DNA from: Methylomonas sp.
Lineage (GTDB): Bacteria; Pseudomonadota; Gammaproteobacteria; Methylococcales; Methylomonadaceae
Length of the DNA stretch: 64,000 nucleotides
Reading direction: 5' to 3'
NCBI RefSeq assembly: GCF_023228165.1
Contig: NZ_JALOBS010000019.1
Span: forward strand, 46,008 to 110,007
Of the stretch, positions 35,736-45,649 are shown piece by piece. Numbering within the stretch: the first letter of the stretch is position 1; each line of letters opens with the position of its first letter. A model generated the notes under the pieces. It searched no databases and had not been told where the DNA came from. It saw nothing but the letters and a program-made list of their open reading frames with translations. A program made the position numbers and the translations under genes.

Positions 35736-38700
35736 CTAGTTCTCCAACGAAATATCGAATTGAAAGGCCAGTAACCGTGTAGCAGTTTCCCCCCCTCTGA
35801 AATCAAAGTTCTCTACGGCAACATGTAAAGGAATCAGACTATCTGCCGGCAAAATCTCGTCTAATTCAGCCAATAGCGGCAGTACTACCAGCGTGTCATC
35901 CGAATTAAAGGCATGCAAGGTACGGACAAGCAGCGCGCCGAGTTGGCCGGGATCCGCCGCCGCGACCGCTCGGTCCGCGCTACCGATTGCGACGGGAGGC
36001 GCATATCTATCTATTGCGGCCAACGCCTCATGAAGCGCGGATTTCAACTGCACCAACACCTGTTTCGAGTCTTCGCCCGCGCATAACAGACGCTCAGCCT
36101 CGCCGGCCAACAGGGATAATTTATTCAGCGCCAACGTACCCGCCGCACCGTTGAGCTTATGCGCCAAAGCGCCGGCGTCCGGAGGGGCGAGCTTGGCGAT
36201 TTCGGCTGCGCAGTTACCGTATTCCTGAACAAACCTACGCAGATATTGCCGACAAACCAGCGGGTCTTGCCAAATGGCTAAACCCTTTTCCGCGTCCAAA
36301 TCCGCTTCCGAAAGCGGCGCACCACCGACATCCGGCGGGGAAACAGCCGTATGTTGCGGAGTCTGTCTATAACCCGTGAGTTTTTGAATCAGCGAAATGG
36401 CACAATCGACATCGAACGGTTTGGAAATAAAGTCGTTCATCCCGGCGGCTTTGGCGGCGTCTTCCTGGTCCTTGAAGGCACCGGCCGTCAAGGCTATCAC
36501 GGGCAGACGGGCCAGCACACGCTGCTTGCGGATGCGGCGGGTGGCCTCATAGCCGTCCATCTTTGGCATTTGCACGTCCATCAGCACCGCATCGACCGAT
36601 CCGGGATGGGCCCGCAACCATTCCAAAGCCTGCTGACCGTCGCTGATCAAGGTAACGTCCGCACCTTCAGCCGCAAAGATACGCTGCGCGACTTCCCGGT
36701 TAATATCGCTGTCGTCCACCACCAACAGCCTAAGCCCGGCCAGCCTTTGACCTTGGGAAGCCCTTTCTAGCACTTTGTCAGCACTACGCGCGGCCAATGC
36801 GTCGGACACAGCGTTATACAGACTGGAAGGCGTGACCGGCTTGGTTAGCACCGAATCCACCAACTTGCTGTCAGGCAAGCCCAATAGGGCCTGGCGGGAG
36901 TGTGCCGTGGCCATAATAATAATGGGATCGGAATTGTCGCTAATGGCGTCGCGAATGGCTCTGGCGGTGGCCAGACCGTCCATGCCCGGCATCTTCCAGT
37001 CCAGAAGGATAACTGACTGAGGGCTGGCAGAGGTGGCGGCCCGCATCAACAAATAATGCACGGCGGCCGCACCGGAATTGACGACTTGGGCTTTCCAACC
37101 CAGCGCGACCACGCTGTTGCCCAATGCGTCGCGAGCGATAGGGTTATCATCGGCAATCAGCACCTCCAAGCGGCTCATTTCCGGCGCGGAAACCGGACCA
37201 TTTTCGGCGATATCAAATCCCAGGGTAAACCAGAATTCGCTGCCGCGGCCCACCTGACTGCTCATGCCCATTTGTCCGCCCATTTTGTCCACCAGCCAGC
37301 AACTGATGGATAACCCCAGTCCCGTGCCGCCAAAACGGCGAGTAGTGGAGACATCCGCTTGACTGAAAGGCGCGAAGATTTCAGCCTGTTTTTCCGCCGA
37401 GATACCAATGCCGGTATCCCGCACCGCAAAACGCAGCGTAACCTGGCGCTCGGTCTTATTCACCACAGTAATGCTAAGATCGACTTGACCCTGGTCGGTA
37501 AACTTGATCGCATTCCCGATCAGATTAATCAGCACCTGCTCCAGGCGCAATGGGTCGCCGAAGAGTTGATCCACCATGGTCGGCGGCGGGTTGATCACCA
37601 TTTCGATATCTTTTTCGCCCGCGCTGGCGGACATGATGGTAGCAAGATTTTCCAACAGGTCGGGAAGTTGAAAGGGTGCCCGCTCAATTTCGAAACACCC
37701 GGCCTCGATCTTAGAAAAATCCAAAATATCGTTAATAATGGACAACAAGGAACGGCCGGCCGCGCGGATTTTACCTACTAATTCGCCGGCATCGCCAGGC
37801 AAGGAAGCTTGCTGCAATAAATAAGCAAGACCGAGAATTGCGTTCATTGGCGTGCGGATCTCGTGACTCATATTGGCCAAAAAATGCGATTTGGCCTGGT
37901 TGGCGGCCTGCGCCTGTTCTGCGCGGCGCGTAAGATCGCGATTCAACTGCTGAATTTTGGCGTGCGCGTGGGTTACCCAGGCACTGAGCAGACAGAACAA
38001 CAACATCAACAAGGCTATGGGTTTATAGACATTTTGCCAGGCGCGCTGCTGCATGTTTTGTAAGGTCTGGCTGGGCAACAGCAAGCCGATATGCCACGTG
38101 TAATCGTGATGCCCCAGAATTTGCCTCTGCCCGATGCTCCGGTATAGCCCAGCGTTAACATCCTCTAACGGATTTATCCTGTTCCACGTCCAAATGCCGC
38201 CGCTGTCTAATTGTTGCCCTTGCGGTGCCGCGCGGATGGCGGCCCAGAGCGTCGGCTTCTGGGTGGCCAGCGTGGTGGGCTGATCCAGCACAAAACCCCA
38301 TTCATCCTCGGCTTTTAATCCATGCAACCAGTAGCCCTGCCCGTTTAATAAAAACAGTCGCCTGCCATTCTCGCCAACCGACGCCAAAAAATCATCCAAT
38401 AAACGTTGACCCAGATAATTCACGATCAAAATTCCCTGCCGCCCATGCCGGGAATCCATCACCGGCATGGCCATGCGGATGACAGGCTTGAACGGTCGCT
38501 CTATTCGCTCGTTTTCCACATTCAATTCAAAAGGAGAAATATAGATGGCTCCGACGGGCACTTTAATCGCATTGAGGAAGTAAGGCCGATGGGACTTATC
38601 CTGCAACGATTCGCTGGGCACAACCTGCGCCTTTCCGTCGACGAAATTCAGCCGCAACCGTTCCATACCCGACTGATCTATCCAACGTACTTGGTCGAAA

Positions 38701-39035
38701 ATGCCGTGGGTATCCATGTACATGCTGAAATTCCGGGCCGCCAGCTCATAATTGCTAAGCGTGGGATGATCCAGCAACGCCTTGAAGCGAGGCATGTTGG
38801 TCAGAAAATCAATATCGTTGGTCAAATTGTGCAGGTTTTGACGCAAGGCATTGGTAGCAATATTTGCGGCGGCCGCATCGGCTGCCCGCAGTTGTTGCCG
38901 TTGAAAACGGATATCGGAGCGGACGAAGAAATAGCCGCCCGCACCAATCAAAACCAGCACAGGCAAAAAAAGCATTAGAAAAAAGCCGACCCTCTTAATC
39001 GGTGCTGAATTCATGTTTGCTGTCTCGGCTGTCAT
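35736..39035 (-). CDS. Hybrid sensor histidine kinase (Cache-like, HisKA, two REC, Hpt)
   Basis: Large membrane kinase of 1099 residues. Two membrane helices (about 16-38 and 338-358) flank a periplasmic Cache-like sensor domain. The cytoplasmic part has HisKA (H391 in MSHEIRTP), HATPase (N508 region IGNAIKF, DTGIGIS, GGTGLGLS), a first receiver (D679 in LLDW), a second receiver (D820 in LMDV) and a C-terminal Hpt domain (H959 in AHKLNGAAG). This is a complete phosphorelay in one chain. It is followed by the HD-GYP regulator, so the output is probably cyclic di-GMP breakdown. The ligand is unknown. Confidence 0.93.
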   Translation of the reverse strand: MTAETANMNSAPIKRVGFFLMLFLPVLVLIGAGGYFFVRSDIRFQRQQLRAADAAAANIATNALRQNLHNLTNDIDFLTNMPRFKALLDHPTLSNYELAARNFSMYMDTHGIFDQVRWIDQSGMERLRLNFVDGKAQVVPSESLQDKSHRPYFLNAIKVPVGAIYISPFELNVENERIERPFKPVIRMAMPVMDSRHGRQGILIVNYLGQRLLDDFLASVGENGRRLFLLNGQGYWLHGLKAEDEWGFVLDQPTTLATQKPTLWAAIRAAPQGQQLDSGGIWTWNRINPLEDVNAGLYRSIGQRQILGHHDYTWHIGLLLPSQTLQNMQQRAWQNVYKPIALLMLLFCLLSAWVTHAHAKIQQLNRDLTRRAEQAQAANQAKSHFLANMSHEIRTPMNAILGLAYLLQQASLPGDAGELVGKIRAAGRSLLSIINDILDFSKIEAGCFEIERAPFQLPDLLENLATIMSASAGEKDIEMVINPPPTMVDQLFGDPLRLEQVLINLIGNAIKFTDQGQVDLSITVVNKTERQVTLRFAVRDTGIGISAEKQAEIFAPFSQADVSTTRRFGGTGLGLSISCWLVDKMGGQMGMSSQVGRGSEFWFTLGFDIAENGPVSAPEMSRLEVLIADDNPIARDALGNSVVALGWKAQVVNSGAAAVHYLLMRAATSASPQSVILLDWKMPGMDGLATARAIRDAISDNSDPIIIMATAHSRQALLGLPDSKLVDSVLTKPVTPSSLYNAVSDALAARSADKVLERASQGQRLAGLRLLVVDDSDINREVAQRIFAAEGADVTLISDGQQALEWLRAHPGSVDAVLMDVQMPKMDGYEATRRIRKQRVLARLPVIALTAGAFKDQEDAAKAAGMNDFISKPFDVDCAISLIQKLTGYRQTPQHTAVSPPDVGGAPLSEADLDAEKGLAIWQDPLVCRQYLRRFVQEYGNCAAEIAKLAPPDAGALAHKLNGAAGTLALNKLSLLAGEAERLLCAGEDSKQVLVQLKSALHEALAAIDRYAPPVAIGSADRAVAAADPGQLGALLVRTLHAFNSDDTLVVLPLLAELDEILPADSLIPLHVAVENFDFRGGETATRLLAFQFDISLEN

Positions 39036-39799
39036 GCGGATAACCTATAGCAAAGACAAAGTCTGAACGGCTAATAGTGCTTGGCGTTTTTTTGGTGTTC
39101 GGCCAATATGCCTTCATAGATAGTCCTGATTATAAAGCTGCTTCAGCAACAGCAAAATGGCCGCCATAGCCGTGAAAGGAAGCGGCTGCATGGACGCAGG
39201 GGCAGGGCAATCATGGCGCAAGCCGATCCAGCGCCATGAAAGGGCAAGCTTCGATCCGTCCTGAAGCCTGGATTCGCCTCGCGGTGTACGACTCCGGCGA
39301 TCCACGCCGGAAAGACGGTAACGAATGAGCGTTTTATCATTTAGCTGAAGCAGCTAAATAGTTTCCCCATCATTTACAGGAATTACTTGACAATACGAAA
39401 TGAGCGCCCGGCCCACTTTTTTGGTGCCTTAACTCATGCAGCATCAGCCCCGGATTTATTTGATTCGACTAGATAATAATACACCTGAACTCTATGAATT
39501 TATACAACCAGCGAGAATGGTTACTAGGCTATTGAAATATCGGCGCACCGACGCCTTATCGGGAAAATTTCCTTAATTTCCGGGCTCGAAACTTACCTAG
39601 GGCAACTGTGATATGTTCGATGGCTGTTTAAGACTGAAAAAATTGTGCCGACTTCACTCCGGCTAGCAGCGCCCCGGGGGGGAATATACGGCGCTAGCGG
39701 TCTAGGCCATTTCACTGGCCGATGCCGTTCGCTGTTTTGGGCGAATATTAACTGTAAAGAAGGCCAGAGGCGCGACTTCCATCAGGATTCCTTTAACGT
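39036..39799. other. Long intergenic region with dispersed-repeat-like sequence
   Basis: About 760 bases without a convincing gene. Bases 39195-39330 resemble a decayed intergenic repeat and contain TCCGGCG-ATCCA-CGCCGGA (39293-39311). A 9-bp hairpin lies at 39339-39359 (ATTTAGCTG-AAG-CAGCTAAAT). Two more small inverted repeats occur near 39661-39720 before the regulator gene. Confidence 0.45.
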
Positions 39800-40444
39800 A
39801 TGAACCGTAAAATCACTGCCATATTAGTGGACGACCACGCCGTAGTAAGGGCCGGCTTCCGCATGTTATTGTCCGCCGGCGAAAAAATCGAAGTGGTCGG
39901 CGAGGCATCGAGAGGCGAACAGGCCATTCAACTCTATCAGGAATGTTCGCCGGATGTGGTGGTCATGGATTTGTCGATGCCGGGCATAGGCGGTCTGGAA
40001 ACCATACGGCGGATTTTGCATCGCAATAGCGATGCTTTAATCTTGGTATTCAGCGTGCACCACGAACAAGTCTACGTCAGTCGGGCGCTGAATGCCGGAG
40101 CCAAAGGCTATATCACCAAAAACAGCGCACCGGAGATTCTGCCCGAGGCCATTGACGCCATCCTGCGCGGCGAATGTTATGTAGAACATGGATTGCTGAA
40201 AAACCCGCGGGAGGCGGCGATCGGCATTGACCAGCAGGCCGTCCTGGCCGAATTTTCGCCGCGCGAATTCGATGTCTTCAGACTATTGGCGGAAGGGTTG
40301 ACCGCGCAGAAAGTTGCCGATCAGTTGTGCCTGGGCCATAAAACGGTTGCCAATTACGCCACCCAAATCAAGAAAAAGCTCCAAGTTGACACCACCGCCG
40401 AACTCGCACACATTGCGGTGAATTTAGGCTTGACACAGCGCTGA
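39800..40444 (+). CDS. NarL/FixJ-family response regulator
   Basis: Two-component transcription factor of 214 residues. The receiver domain (about 5-120) has the acidic pair D11/D12, phosphoacceptor D57 (VVMDLSMPG) and K106-region KGYITK. A LuxR-type helix-turn-helix follows (about 150-210: FSPREFDVFRLLAEGLTAQKVADQL, HKTVANY). No kinase lies directly next to it; the hybrid kinase at 35736-39035 is divergent across a long gap and already has its own relay. Targets are unknown. Confidence 0.9.
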   Translation: MNRKITAILVDDHAVVRAGFRMLLSAGEKIEVVGEASRGEQAIQLYQECSPDVVVMDLSMPGIGGLETIRRILHRNSDALILVFSVHHEQVYVSRALNAGAKGYITKNSAPEILPEAIDAILRGECYVEHGLLKNPREAAIGIDQQAVLAEFSPREFDVFRLLAEGLTAQKVADQLCLGHKTVANYATQIKKKLQVDTTAELAHIAVNLGLTQR

Positions 40445-40576
40445 CCCACCCCACTGCCGGCTTGGATCCAGCAAGCCCCATCCCCGCGCTGATTCACGCG
40501 AAGCCCCGTTATCATCGTGCCGCGAATTACCGCAAGACGGTAAGTCTGCCGTAGCGTCCGTTCCACCGGTCTAAAA

Positions 40577-41128
40577 TCAGCCCTTTTTGCCGGGATTGAC
40601 ATCGGGTACTTTGACGCCCTCGAAATATTGGGCGGTTTCGTTGGCCACGGCTTCGCTGACGGACTTTGTTAATTTTTGTAAGGCCGCTTGCAGCAACGCC
40701 ACGCCTTCCTCGTCGCTGGCCGCTGCTTTGGCTTGGGCGGTGCTGAGTTCCCATTCCGAAAGCGCAAACTGCAAGGTCAGCTGGGTTTGGGTATAGAGTT
40801 GCCAGGCTTTCTGCCAATTGAAAAAAGAATTGGCGGCCGCGACCAGCGCTATCAGCCAGGCAATCCCGGACGCTACTTGCGGTTGCAATTCGCCGGGAAA
40901 TAACTGGGTGATAAACGGCAGGCTGATACTCAAAAACAACAACACAAAGCCAGCGGCTCGAAACAGCTTACGCCGATTGGGGGCGCGGGTTTGATAAAAA
41001 CCGATGTACCAAAGCACGCTGCCTTGGGTGTTTTCATCCTTAAAAAACTGCTGTTCTTTAAGCGCGGTCAGAAAGGCTTCCACCTTGGGTAAAGAATTCG
41101 GCATGCCGGAGGACTCCAAGCGAATCAT
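40577..41128 (-). CDS. DUF4231/SLATT-like membrane protein
   Basis: A 183-residue protein with two adjacent membrane helices (about 58-80 and 88-108) followed by a long cytoplasmic helical region. The layout, the N-terminal WYIGFYQTRAPNRRK segment and the NSFFNWQKAW region after the second helix fit the DUF4231/SLATT group, which is proposed to include pore-forming effectors. Unlike many SLATT genes it has no nearby defence partner. The first ATG is weak; a second start (MPNSLPK) eight residues on is possible. Confidence 0.6.
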   Translation of the reverse strand: MIRLESSGMPNSLPKVEAFLTALKEQQFFKDENTQGSVLWYIGFYQTRAPNRRKLFRAAGFVLLFLSISLPFITQLFPGELQPQVASGIAWLIALVAAANSFFNWQKAWQLYTQTQLTLQFALSEWELSTAQAKAAASDEEGVALLQAALQKLTKSVSEAVANETAQYFEGVKVPDVNPGKKG

Positions 41129-41212
41129 AAAGGGCTTGAGCGATTTTATATCCGTTGCCGGCTAACGGATACCAAAATATCGCTTAAGTCCCAAGACTAT
41201 CGAGCTCAGCCG

Positions 41213-42337
41213 TCAATCAAACCGGTTCGGCAACCAGCCTCTTTCCACGCAATCCCTAAAACTCCAATGCAGCATGTTTTCGGTTTTGTAGCTCCAGAAG
41301 AACCAACCCAGGTATTTTTCGAAACAGGCCAACTGAGCGGCGGCGTAACCGCGATAGGCTACATTTAACTGAAAATCGTCCATGCCGGATTGCGGATAAT
41401 CGAAGGCCCCCTCCGCCCAAATTTCGGCCATTTTTAAATCCAGACCCAGGCTCCATTCGCCGACATAGGTGGGAATGCCGGCATGGCGGATAATTTCCTC
41501 CGCCTCGTTTTTCCAGTCGACCACCGCCTTATGCATATGGCCGAACACATCCAGCTCCACATCTTCGCGGATAAAGCATTGGTAACGGTGGATGTCGAAC
41601 ACCACATTCCGGTATTGCGGACCCGACATAAAGCCTTCGTAGTCGCGAAAACCGCGAAAACCGTCGTGAAAGATGACAGCCACGTCGTCCGCCCGGCAAT
41701 GTCGGCGGATAACCCCATAACCGGCCTGAGTAAAACGTTTGAGTAATTCGGTGTCGATATCCCAGCGCGGCTCATTAAGCACTTCGATACCGCATAATGC
41801 CGGATGCTTCCCATATCGCCGCGCCAAGCGCTCCAGGGTTATTAAGGCATAGTCGATATATTCCTGGCGGGTATGCCATTCGCAAACATCCTGGATACCG
41901 CCGTTATCGAAGCCGTTCTGACAACCCGGCGCGGCGTGCAAGTCCACCACCACCGCCAGGCCGAATTCGTGCGCCCAATTGAAGGCCTGGTCCAAAATGT
42001 CCAAACCGCCTTGCACAAAGGGATAGGGTTTATCGCCATAACTGGCATGGTAAGGATAATCGGCCTCGAACAACCAATGCCCGATCGGGATGCGCACGGC
42101 ATTGATACCCACCTCGGCCAGCCAGGCGAAATCCTCTCGCTTGATAAAGGTCCGCCAATGTTTAGTCAATATCCACTCGGCTTTGTCGCCCAGTTCGGCA
42201 CACCAACTGGTCTCGTCGCGTGCCGCCATGCCGGCAAACAAACTCGGCGTCATCCATTTTTCCAATACCAGCCAACCGCCGAGATTAACGCCGCGAAGTT
42301 TTTTCTCGTGCTTACTTAGCTCATTTTGCATGTTCAC
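41213..42337 (-). CDS. Glycoside hydrolase family 5 (glucanase-like)
   Basis: A TIM-barrel hydrolase of 374 residues without a signal peptide, so probably cytoplasmic. The N-terminal GVNLGGWLVLEKWMTPSLF resembles fungal and bacterial exo-beta-1,3-glucanases. The acid/base E189 (VLNEP) and nucleophile E294 (YVGEW) are present, as are the supporting RIPIGHW and HAAPG loops. The natural glucan substrate is not known. Its start lies 1 bp after the stop of the ABC-type gene, so the two are probably co-transcribed. Confidence 0.85.
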   Translation of the reverse strand: MNMQNELSKHEKKLRGVNLGGWLVLEKWMTPSLFAGMAARDETSWCAELGDKAEWILTKHWRTFIKREDFAWLAEVGINAVRIPIGHWLFEADYPYHASYGDKPYPFVQGGLDILDQAFNWAHEFGLAVVVDLHAAPGCQNGFDNGGIQDVCEWHTRQEYIDYALITLERLARRYGKHPALCGIEVLNEPRWDIDTELLKRFTQAGYGVIRRHCRADDVAVIFHDGFRGFRDYEGFMSGPQYRNVVFDIHRYQCFIREDVELDVFGHMHKAVVDWKNEAEEIIRHAGIPTYVGEWSLGLDLKMAEIWAEGAFDYPQSGMDDFQLNVAYRGYAAAQLACFEKYLGWFFWSYKTENMLHWSFRDCVERGWLPNRFD

Positions 42338-42338
42338 C

Positions 42339-44039
42339 TCAGCTCAAGACGATACGGCGCTTGTGCATCGCTTGAATGGTGGGTTGTTTGGTAATCGTCA
42401 ACATAGCCGAATCCGGCAGTTTCCGGTTGATGATTTTGATCATATCCACTTCGCCTTCCGGATCCAGGGAGTCGAAGGCTTCCTGCATCATGATCCACTT
42501 GGGTTTTTGCAGTAAAACTCTGACCAAGCCCAACCGCTGTTGTTGCTCCCGCTCCAGATTTTTTTCCCAATCGCCGACATCGTCCAGTTGCGGTATCAAC
42601 TCGCTGACGCCGGCCAAACTCAACGCATATTCCAGATCATCCTGACCGAAGTCATTGCTGCTGGATGGGTAACAAATTGCCGAACGCAGTTTGCCGGTAG
42701 GTAAAAACGGTCGCGGCGGCATGAAAAACATCGGTTCTTCATCCGGTAATTCGATAACGCCCTCACCCCAAGGCCAAAGACCGGCGATGGCTTTAAACAG
42801 TTTATTGCCGGTAAAGGCGTTACCTGCAATCAACACCCTGTCTCCGGCTTTTATTTCGTCATTAAAGGCTTCGATGCAAACGATACCGTCCAAGCGGGAC
42901 AAACACAGGTTTTTGAAGCGTAATACCGACTGATCTTTTTTTACCAAATGGATACGGTGCGGATCGGGTTTGGCGATTTCTTTTTCCAGTTGCTCCAATG
43001 CACCCGCCAAGCCTAAAACCCGCTCTACCGAAGCGCGCCACTCGGCGACCTTGCCCATATTGTCCACCGGCCACGACAATGCCGACACCAAATGTTGAAA
43101 AGATTGCGCCGATTGCATCAGCGCACCGAGAGAAATACTGCCGAGTATGTAGCGGGGCGCCGATACCAAAATCGGAAACGCCATCGACAATACCGAATAG
43201 CCGGAGCTGAACAGCATGATCTGTTCCCAGGCCTTGGTTTGTTGATTCCAGGCGTCGACGATGTCGCCAAACAAGCGGTGAAAATGTGGGTTCTCGTGCC
43301 GTTCGCCGTGAATCAGGGCGATTGCCAACGAGTTTTCGCGGGCTTTCACCAAGGCAAAACGGAAATTGGCTTCCACGGTTTGCCGATCGTCGGTCGCCTT
43401 GGTCAATGGCCGGCCGATCCACCAACCCAGCATGGAGGCGCTGGCCGCATAGATCATGGCAATCCAGACCAAATGGCCCAACACAGGGATTTGGACAACG
43501 CCCAAATCCAAAATAACGGTACCCGACAAATCCCAGAGGATTTGAGTAAAGCTCACCAGCAACAATGAGCTGTAAAACAAGCTATGAATTAAATCGATGG
43601 CATATTCGGTGGCGATGCGAACATCCTCGGCTATCCGCCCATCCGGATTATCGTGCTTGCCGGGAATATGCGTCACCAGATAATGCCGACCATCGTTCAT
43701 CCATTGGCAAATCAACTTATCCGTCAACCAACCGCGCCAATCCAGTTGTATGCGGCGTTTAACCATTAAGTGCGCGACGGTGATGGCAATATTGGCGATA
43801 AAAATCAGCACGATCAGACCGATTTGCGTAAACAACCTGGACATCGAACGTTGGTCCAATGCATCGAATAAATCGGCGCTCCATACCGTGATGTAAACCG
43901 AGACGGCAATTTGCAGAACAGTCAGAACCAGCAAAGACAAGGTCAAACCGCGAATGGTCGCTTTATGCTCTGAATTCCAGAAAGGACCGGCTAAGCGAAT
44001 AAATTGAATAAAAAATCTGCTGGTCGTTTGCAATGCCAT
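42339..44039 (-). CDS. YddA/SbmA-type ABC transporter with degenerate ATPase domain
   Basis: A 566-residue membrane protein of the ABC_membrane_2 (YddA/SbmA/ABCD) group with six helices (about 20-300) fused to a nucleotide-binding domain (about 365-566). The domain backbone is recognisable (AIAGLWPWGEG, then FLPTGKLRSAICYP). The ATPase motifs are altered: the P-loop reads GNAFTGNKLF, the signature LEREQQQRL, Walker B MMQEAFDSLD, and the H-loop has Lys for His (TITKQP). ATP hydrolysis is doubtful. SbmA shows that this membrane fold can work by proton drive alone. The substrate is unknown. Confidence 0.8.
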   Translation of the reverse strand: MALQTTSRFFIQFIRLAGPFWNSEHKATIRGLTLSLLVLTVLQIAVSVYITVWSADLFDALDQRSMSRLFTQIGLIVLIFIANIAITVAHLMVKRRIQLDWRGWLTDKLICQWMNDGRHYLVTHIPGKHDNPDGRIAEDVRIATEYAIDLIHSLFYSSLLLVSFTQILWDLSGTVILDLGVVQIPVLGHLVWIAMIYAASASMLGWWIGRPLTKATDDRQTVEANFRFALVKARENSLAIALIHGERHENPHFHRLFGDIVDAWNQQTKAWEQIMLFSSGYSVLSMAFPILVSAPRYILGSISLGALMQSAQSFQHLVSALSWPVDNMGKVAEWRASVERVLGLAGALEQLEKEIAKPDPHRIHLVKKDQSVLRFKNLCLSRLDGIVCIEAFNDEIKAGDRVLIAGNAFTGNKLFKAIAGLWPWGEGVIELPDEEPMFFMPPRPFLPTGKLRSAICYPSSSNDFGQDDLEYALSLAGVSELIPQLDDVGDWEKNLEREQQQRLGLVRVLLQKPKWIMMQEAFDSLDPEGEVDMIKIINRKLPDSAMLTITKQPTIQAMHKRRIVLS

Positions 44040-44159
44040 ACTCCTATCTCAGGTGAGCAGGCAATATACAAATTAGCTACATTAATAACAATACAAAAGT
44101 GTTTGATGGGGCCCACTCGCCGCTTGGAACAGTAACCGGGCTACCGGAATAAAAGTCGC

Positions 44160-44200
44160 AAAAAAGCCGGCTGCGGTTTTGTTGCGAGCCGGCTTTTTTT
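44160..44200. terminator. Terminator downstream of rho
   Basis: AAAAAAGCCGGCT and AGCCGGCTTTTTTT pair over 12-13 bp around a 14-nt loop. It lies just after the rho stop on the minus strand and would end the rho transcript before the ABC-type gene. Confidence 0.8.
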
Positions 44201-44215
44201 CGTTTAAAAAAATGC

Positions 44216-45472
44216 TTAGCGCTTCATGGAGTCGAAAAACTCGGCATTGGTTTTAAAGTCTTTCAGTTTACCCAGCAAAAATTCGGAAGCAGCCAACTCG
44301 TCCATCGGTTGCAAAATTTTGCGCAAAATCCAGGTTTTTTGCAGTTCGTCCGGATCGACCAAATATTCCTCACGGCGGGTACCGGAGCGGTTGATGTTGA
44401 TGGCGGGATAAATACGTTTTTCGGCAATTTTGCGTTCCAGATGCAACTCCATGTTGCCGGTACCTTTAAATTCCTCAAAGATCACCTCGTCCATGCGGGA
44501 GCCGGTTTCCACCAATGCTGTAGCGATAATGGTCAAACTGCCGCCTTCCTCGATGTTTCTGGCCGCCCCAAAGAAGCGCTTGGGTTTTTCCAGGGCATTG
44601 GCATCCACACCGCCGGATAACAGTTTACCCGACGACGGCACTACCATGTTGTAGGCACGCGCCAGACGGGTGATGGAGTCTAACAAGATGACCACGTCGT
44701 GTTTGTGTTCGACCATACGGCGGGCTTTTTCGATCACCATATCCGCGACCTGCACATGGCGGGTAGCCGGTTCGTCGAAGGTACTGGATACCACTTCGCC
44801 GCGTACGCAGCGCTCCATTTCCGTAACCTCTTCCGGCCGCTCATCGATCAACAGCACGATCAGGTAGCATTCAGGATTCTTCTCGGCAATAGCATGGGCA
44901 ATGCTTTGCATGATCATGGTTTTACCGGCCTTGGGTGGGGATACGATCAATCCACGTTGACCTTTACCGATAGGCGCAACCAGATCGATGATACGGGCGG
45001 TCAAATCTTCGCTGGTACCATTGCCTTGTTCCAAACGAAACCGTTTGTTGGCAAATAAAGGTGTCAGATTGGAAAATGAAATTTTGTTTTTAGCGTGTTC
45101 GGGGGATTCGAAGTTGATGCTTTCGACTTTTAGCATCGCAAAATAACGTTCGCCTTCCTTGGGAGGACGGATTTTGCCGCTGACCGTATCGCCGGTGCGC
45201 AAACCGAATCGTCTGATTTGGCTGGGCGAGACGTAAATATCATCCGGTCCGGCCAGATAGGAACACCCGGGCGTGCGCAAAAAACCAAAACCATCTTGCA
45301 ATATCTCTAAAACACCATCCCCAAATATATCTTCCCCACTTTTTGCCTGTTTCTTCAATATGGAGAAAATTAATTCCTGCTTGCGAGCTCTGTCGATATT
45401 TTCTAGACCTAAGGATTCGGCGATAGCAATAATTTCACTGACTTGTTTAAGTTTTAACTCGGTAAGATTCAT
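44216..45472 (-). CDS. rho: Transcription termination factor Rho
   Basis: Hexameric RNA-dependent ATPase helicase that ends transcription. The start is placed at MNLTELKLK (45472), the usual Rho N-terminus; an upstream in-frame ATG would add 12 unlikely residues. The 418 residues carry the RNA-binding cold-shock domain (FGFLRTPGCSYLAGPDDIYVSPSQIRRF region), Walker A PKAGKTM, Walker B VVILLDSITR and the C-terminal R-loop. trxA lies upstream on the same strand, as in E. coli. Confidence 0.98.
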   Translation of the reverse strand: MNLTELKLKQVSEIIAIAESLGLENIDRARKQELIFSILKKQAKSGEDIFGDGVLEILQDGFGFLRTPGCSYLAGPDDIYVSPSQIRRFGLRTGDTVSGKIRPPKEGERYFAMLKVESINFESPEHAKNKISFSNLTPLFANKRFRLEQGNGTSEDLTARIIDLVAPIGKGQRGLIVSPPKAGKTMIMQSIAHAIAEKNPECYLIVLLIDERPEEVTEMERCVRGEVVSSTFDEPATRHVQVADMVIEKARRMVEHKHDVVILLDSITRLARAYNMVVPSSGKLLSGGVDANALEKPKRFFGAARNIEEGGSLTIIATALVETGSRMDEVIFEEFKGTGNMELHLERKIAEKRIYPAININRSGTRREEYLVDPDELQKTWILRKILQPMDELAASEFLLGKLKDFKTNAEFFDSMKR

Positions 45473-45649
45473 AAGGGTTATGGGGAAAGAAGAAAAGCAA
45501 AACGGCATGAAACCGTTTATGGCAGAGGTAGTTGTTGGAAAAAATTATGAAGATTATGGATGCGTAAAGAGCAAGCGCGAACGATTTTAGCGCAATAACC
45601 GGACTTCTCAAAACGTTTTCCGAAAAGTCCGGCAATTGAGGGCGTAATG

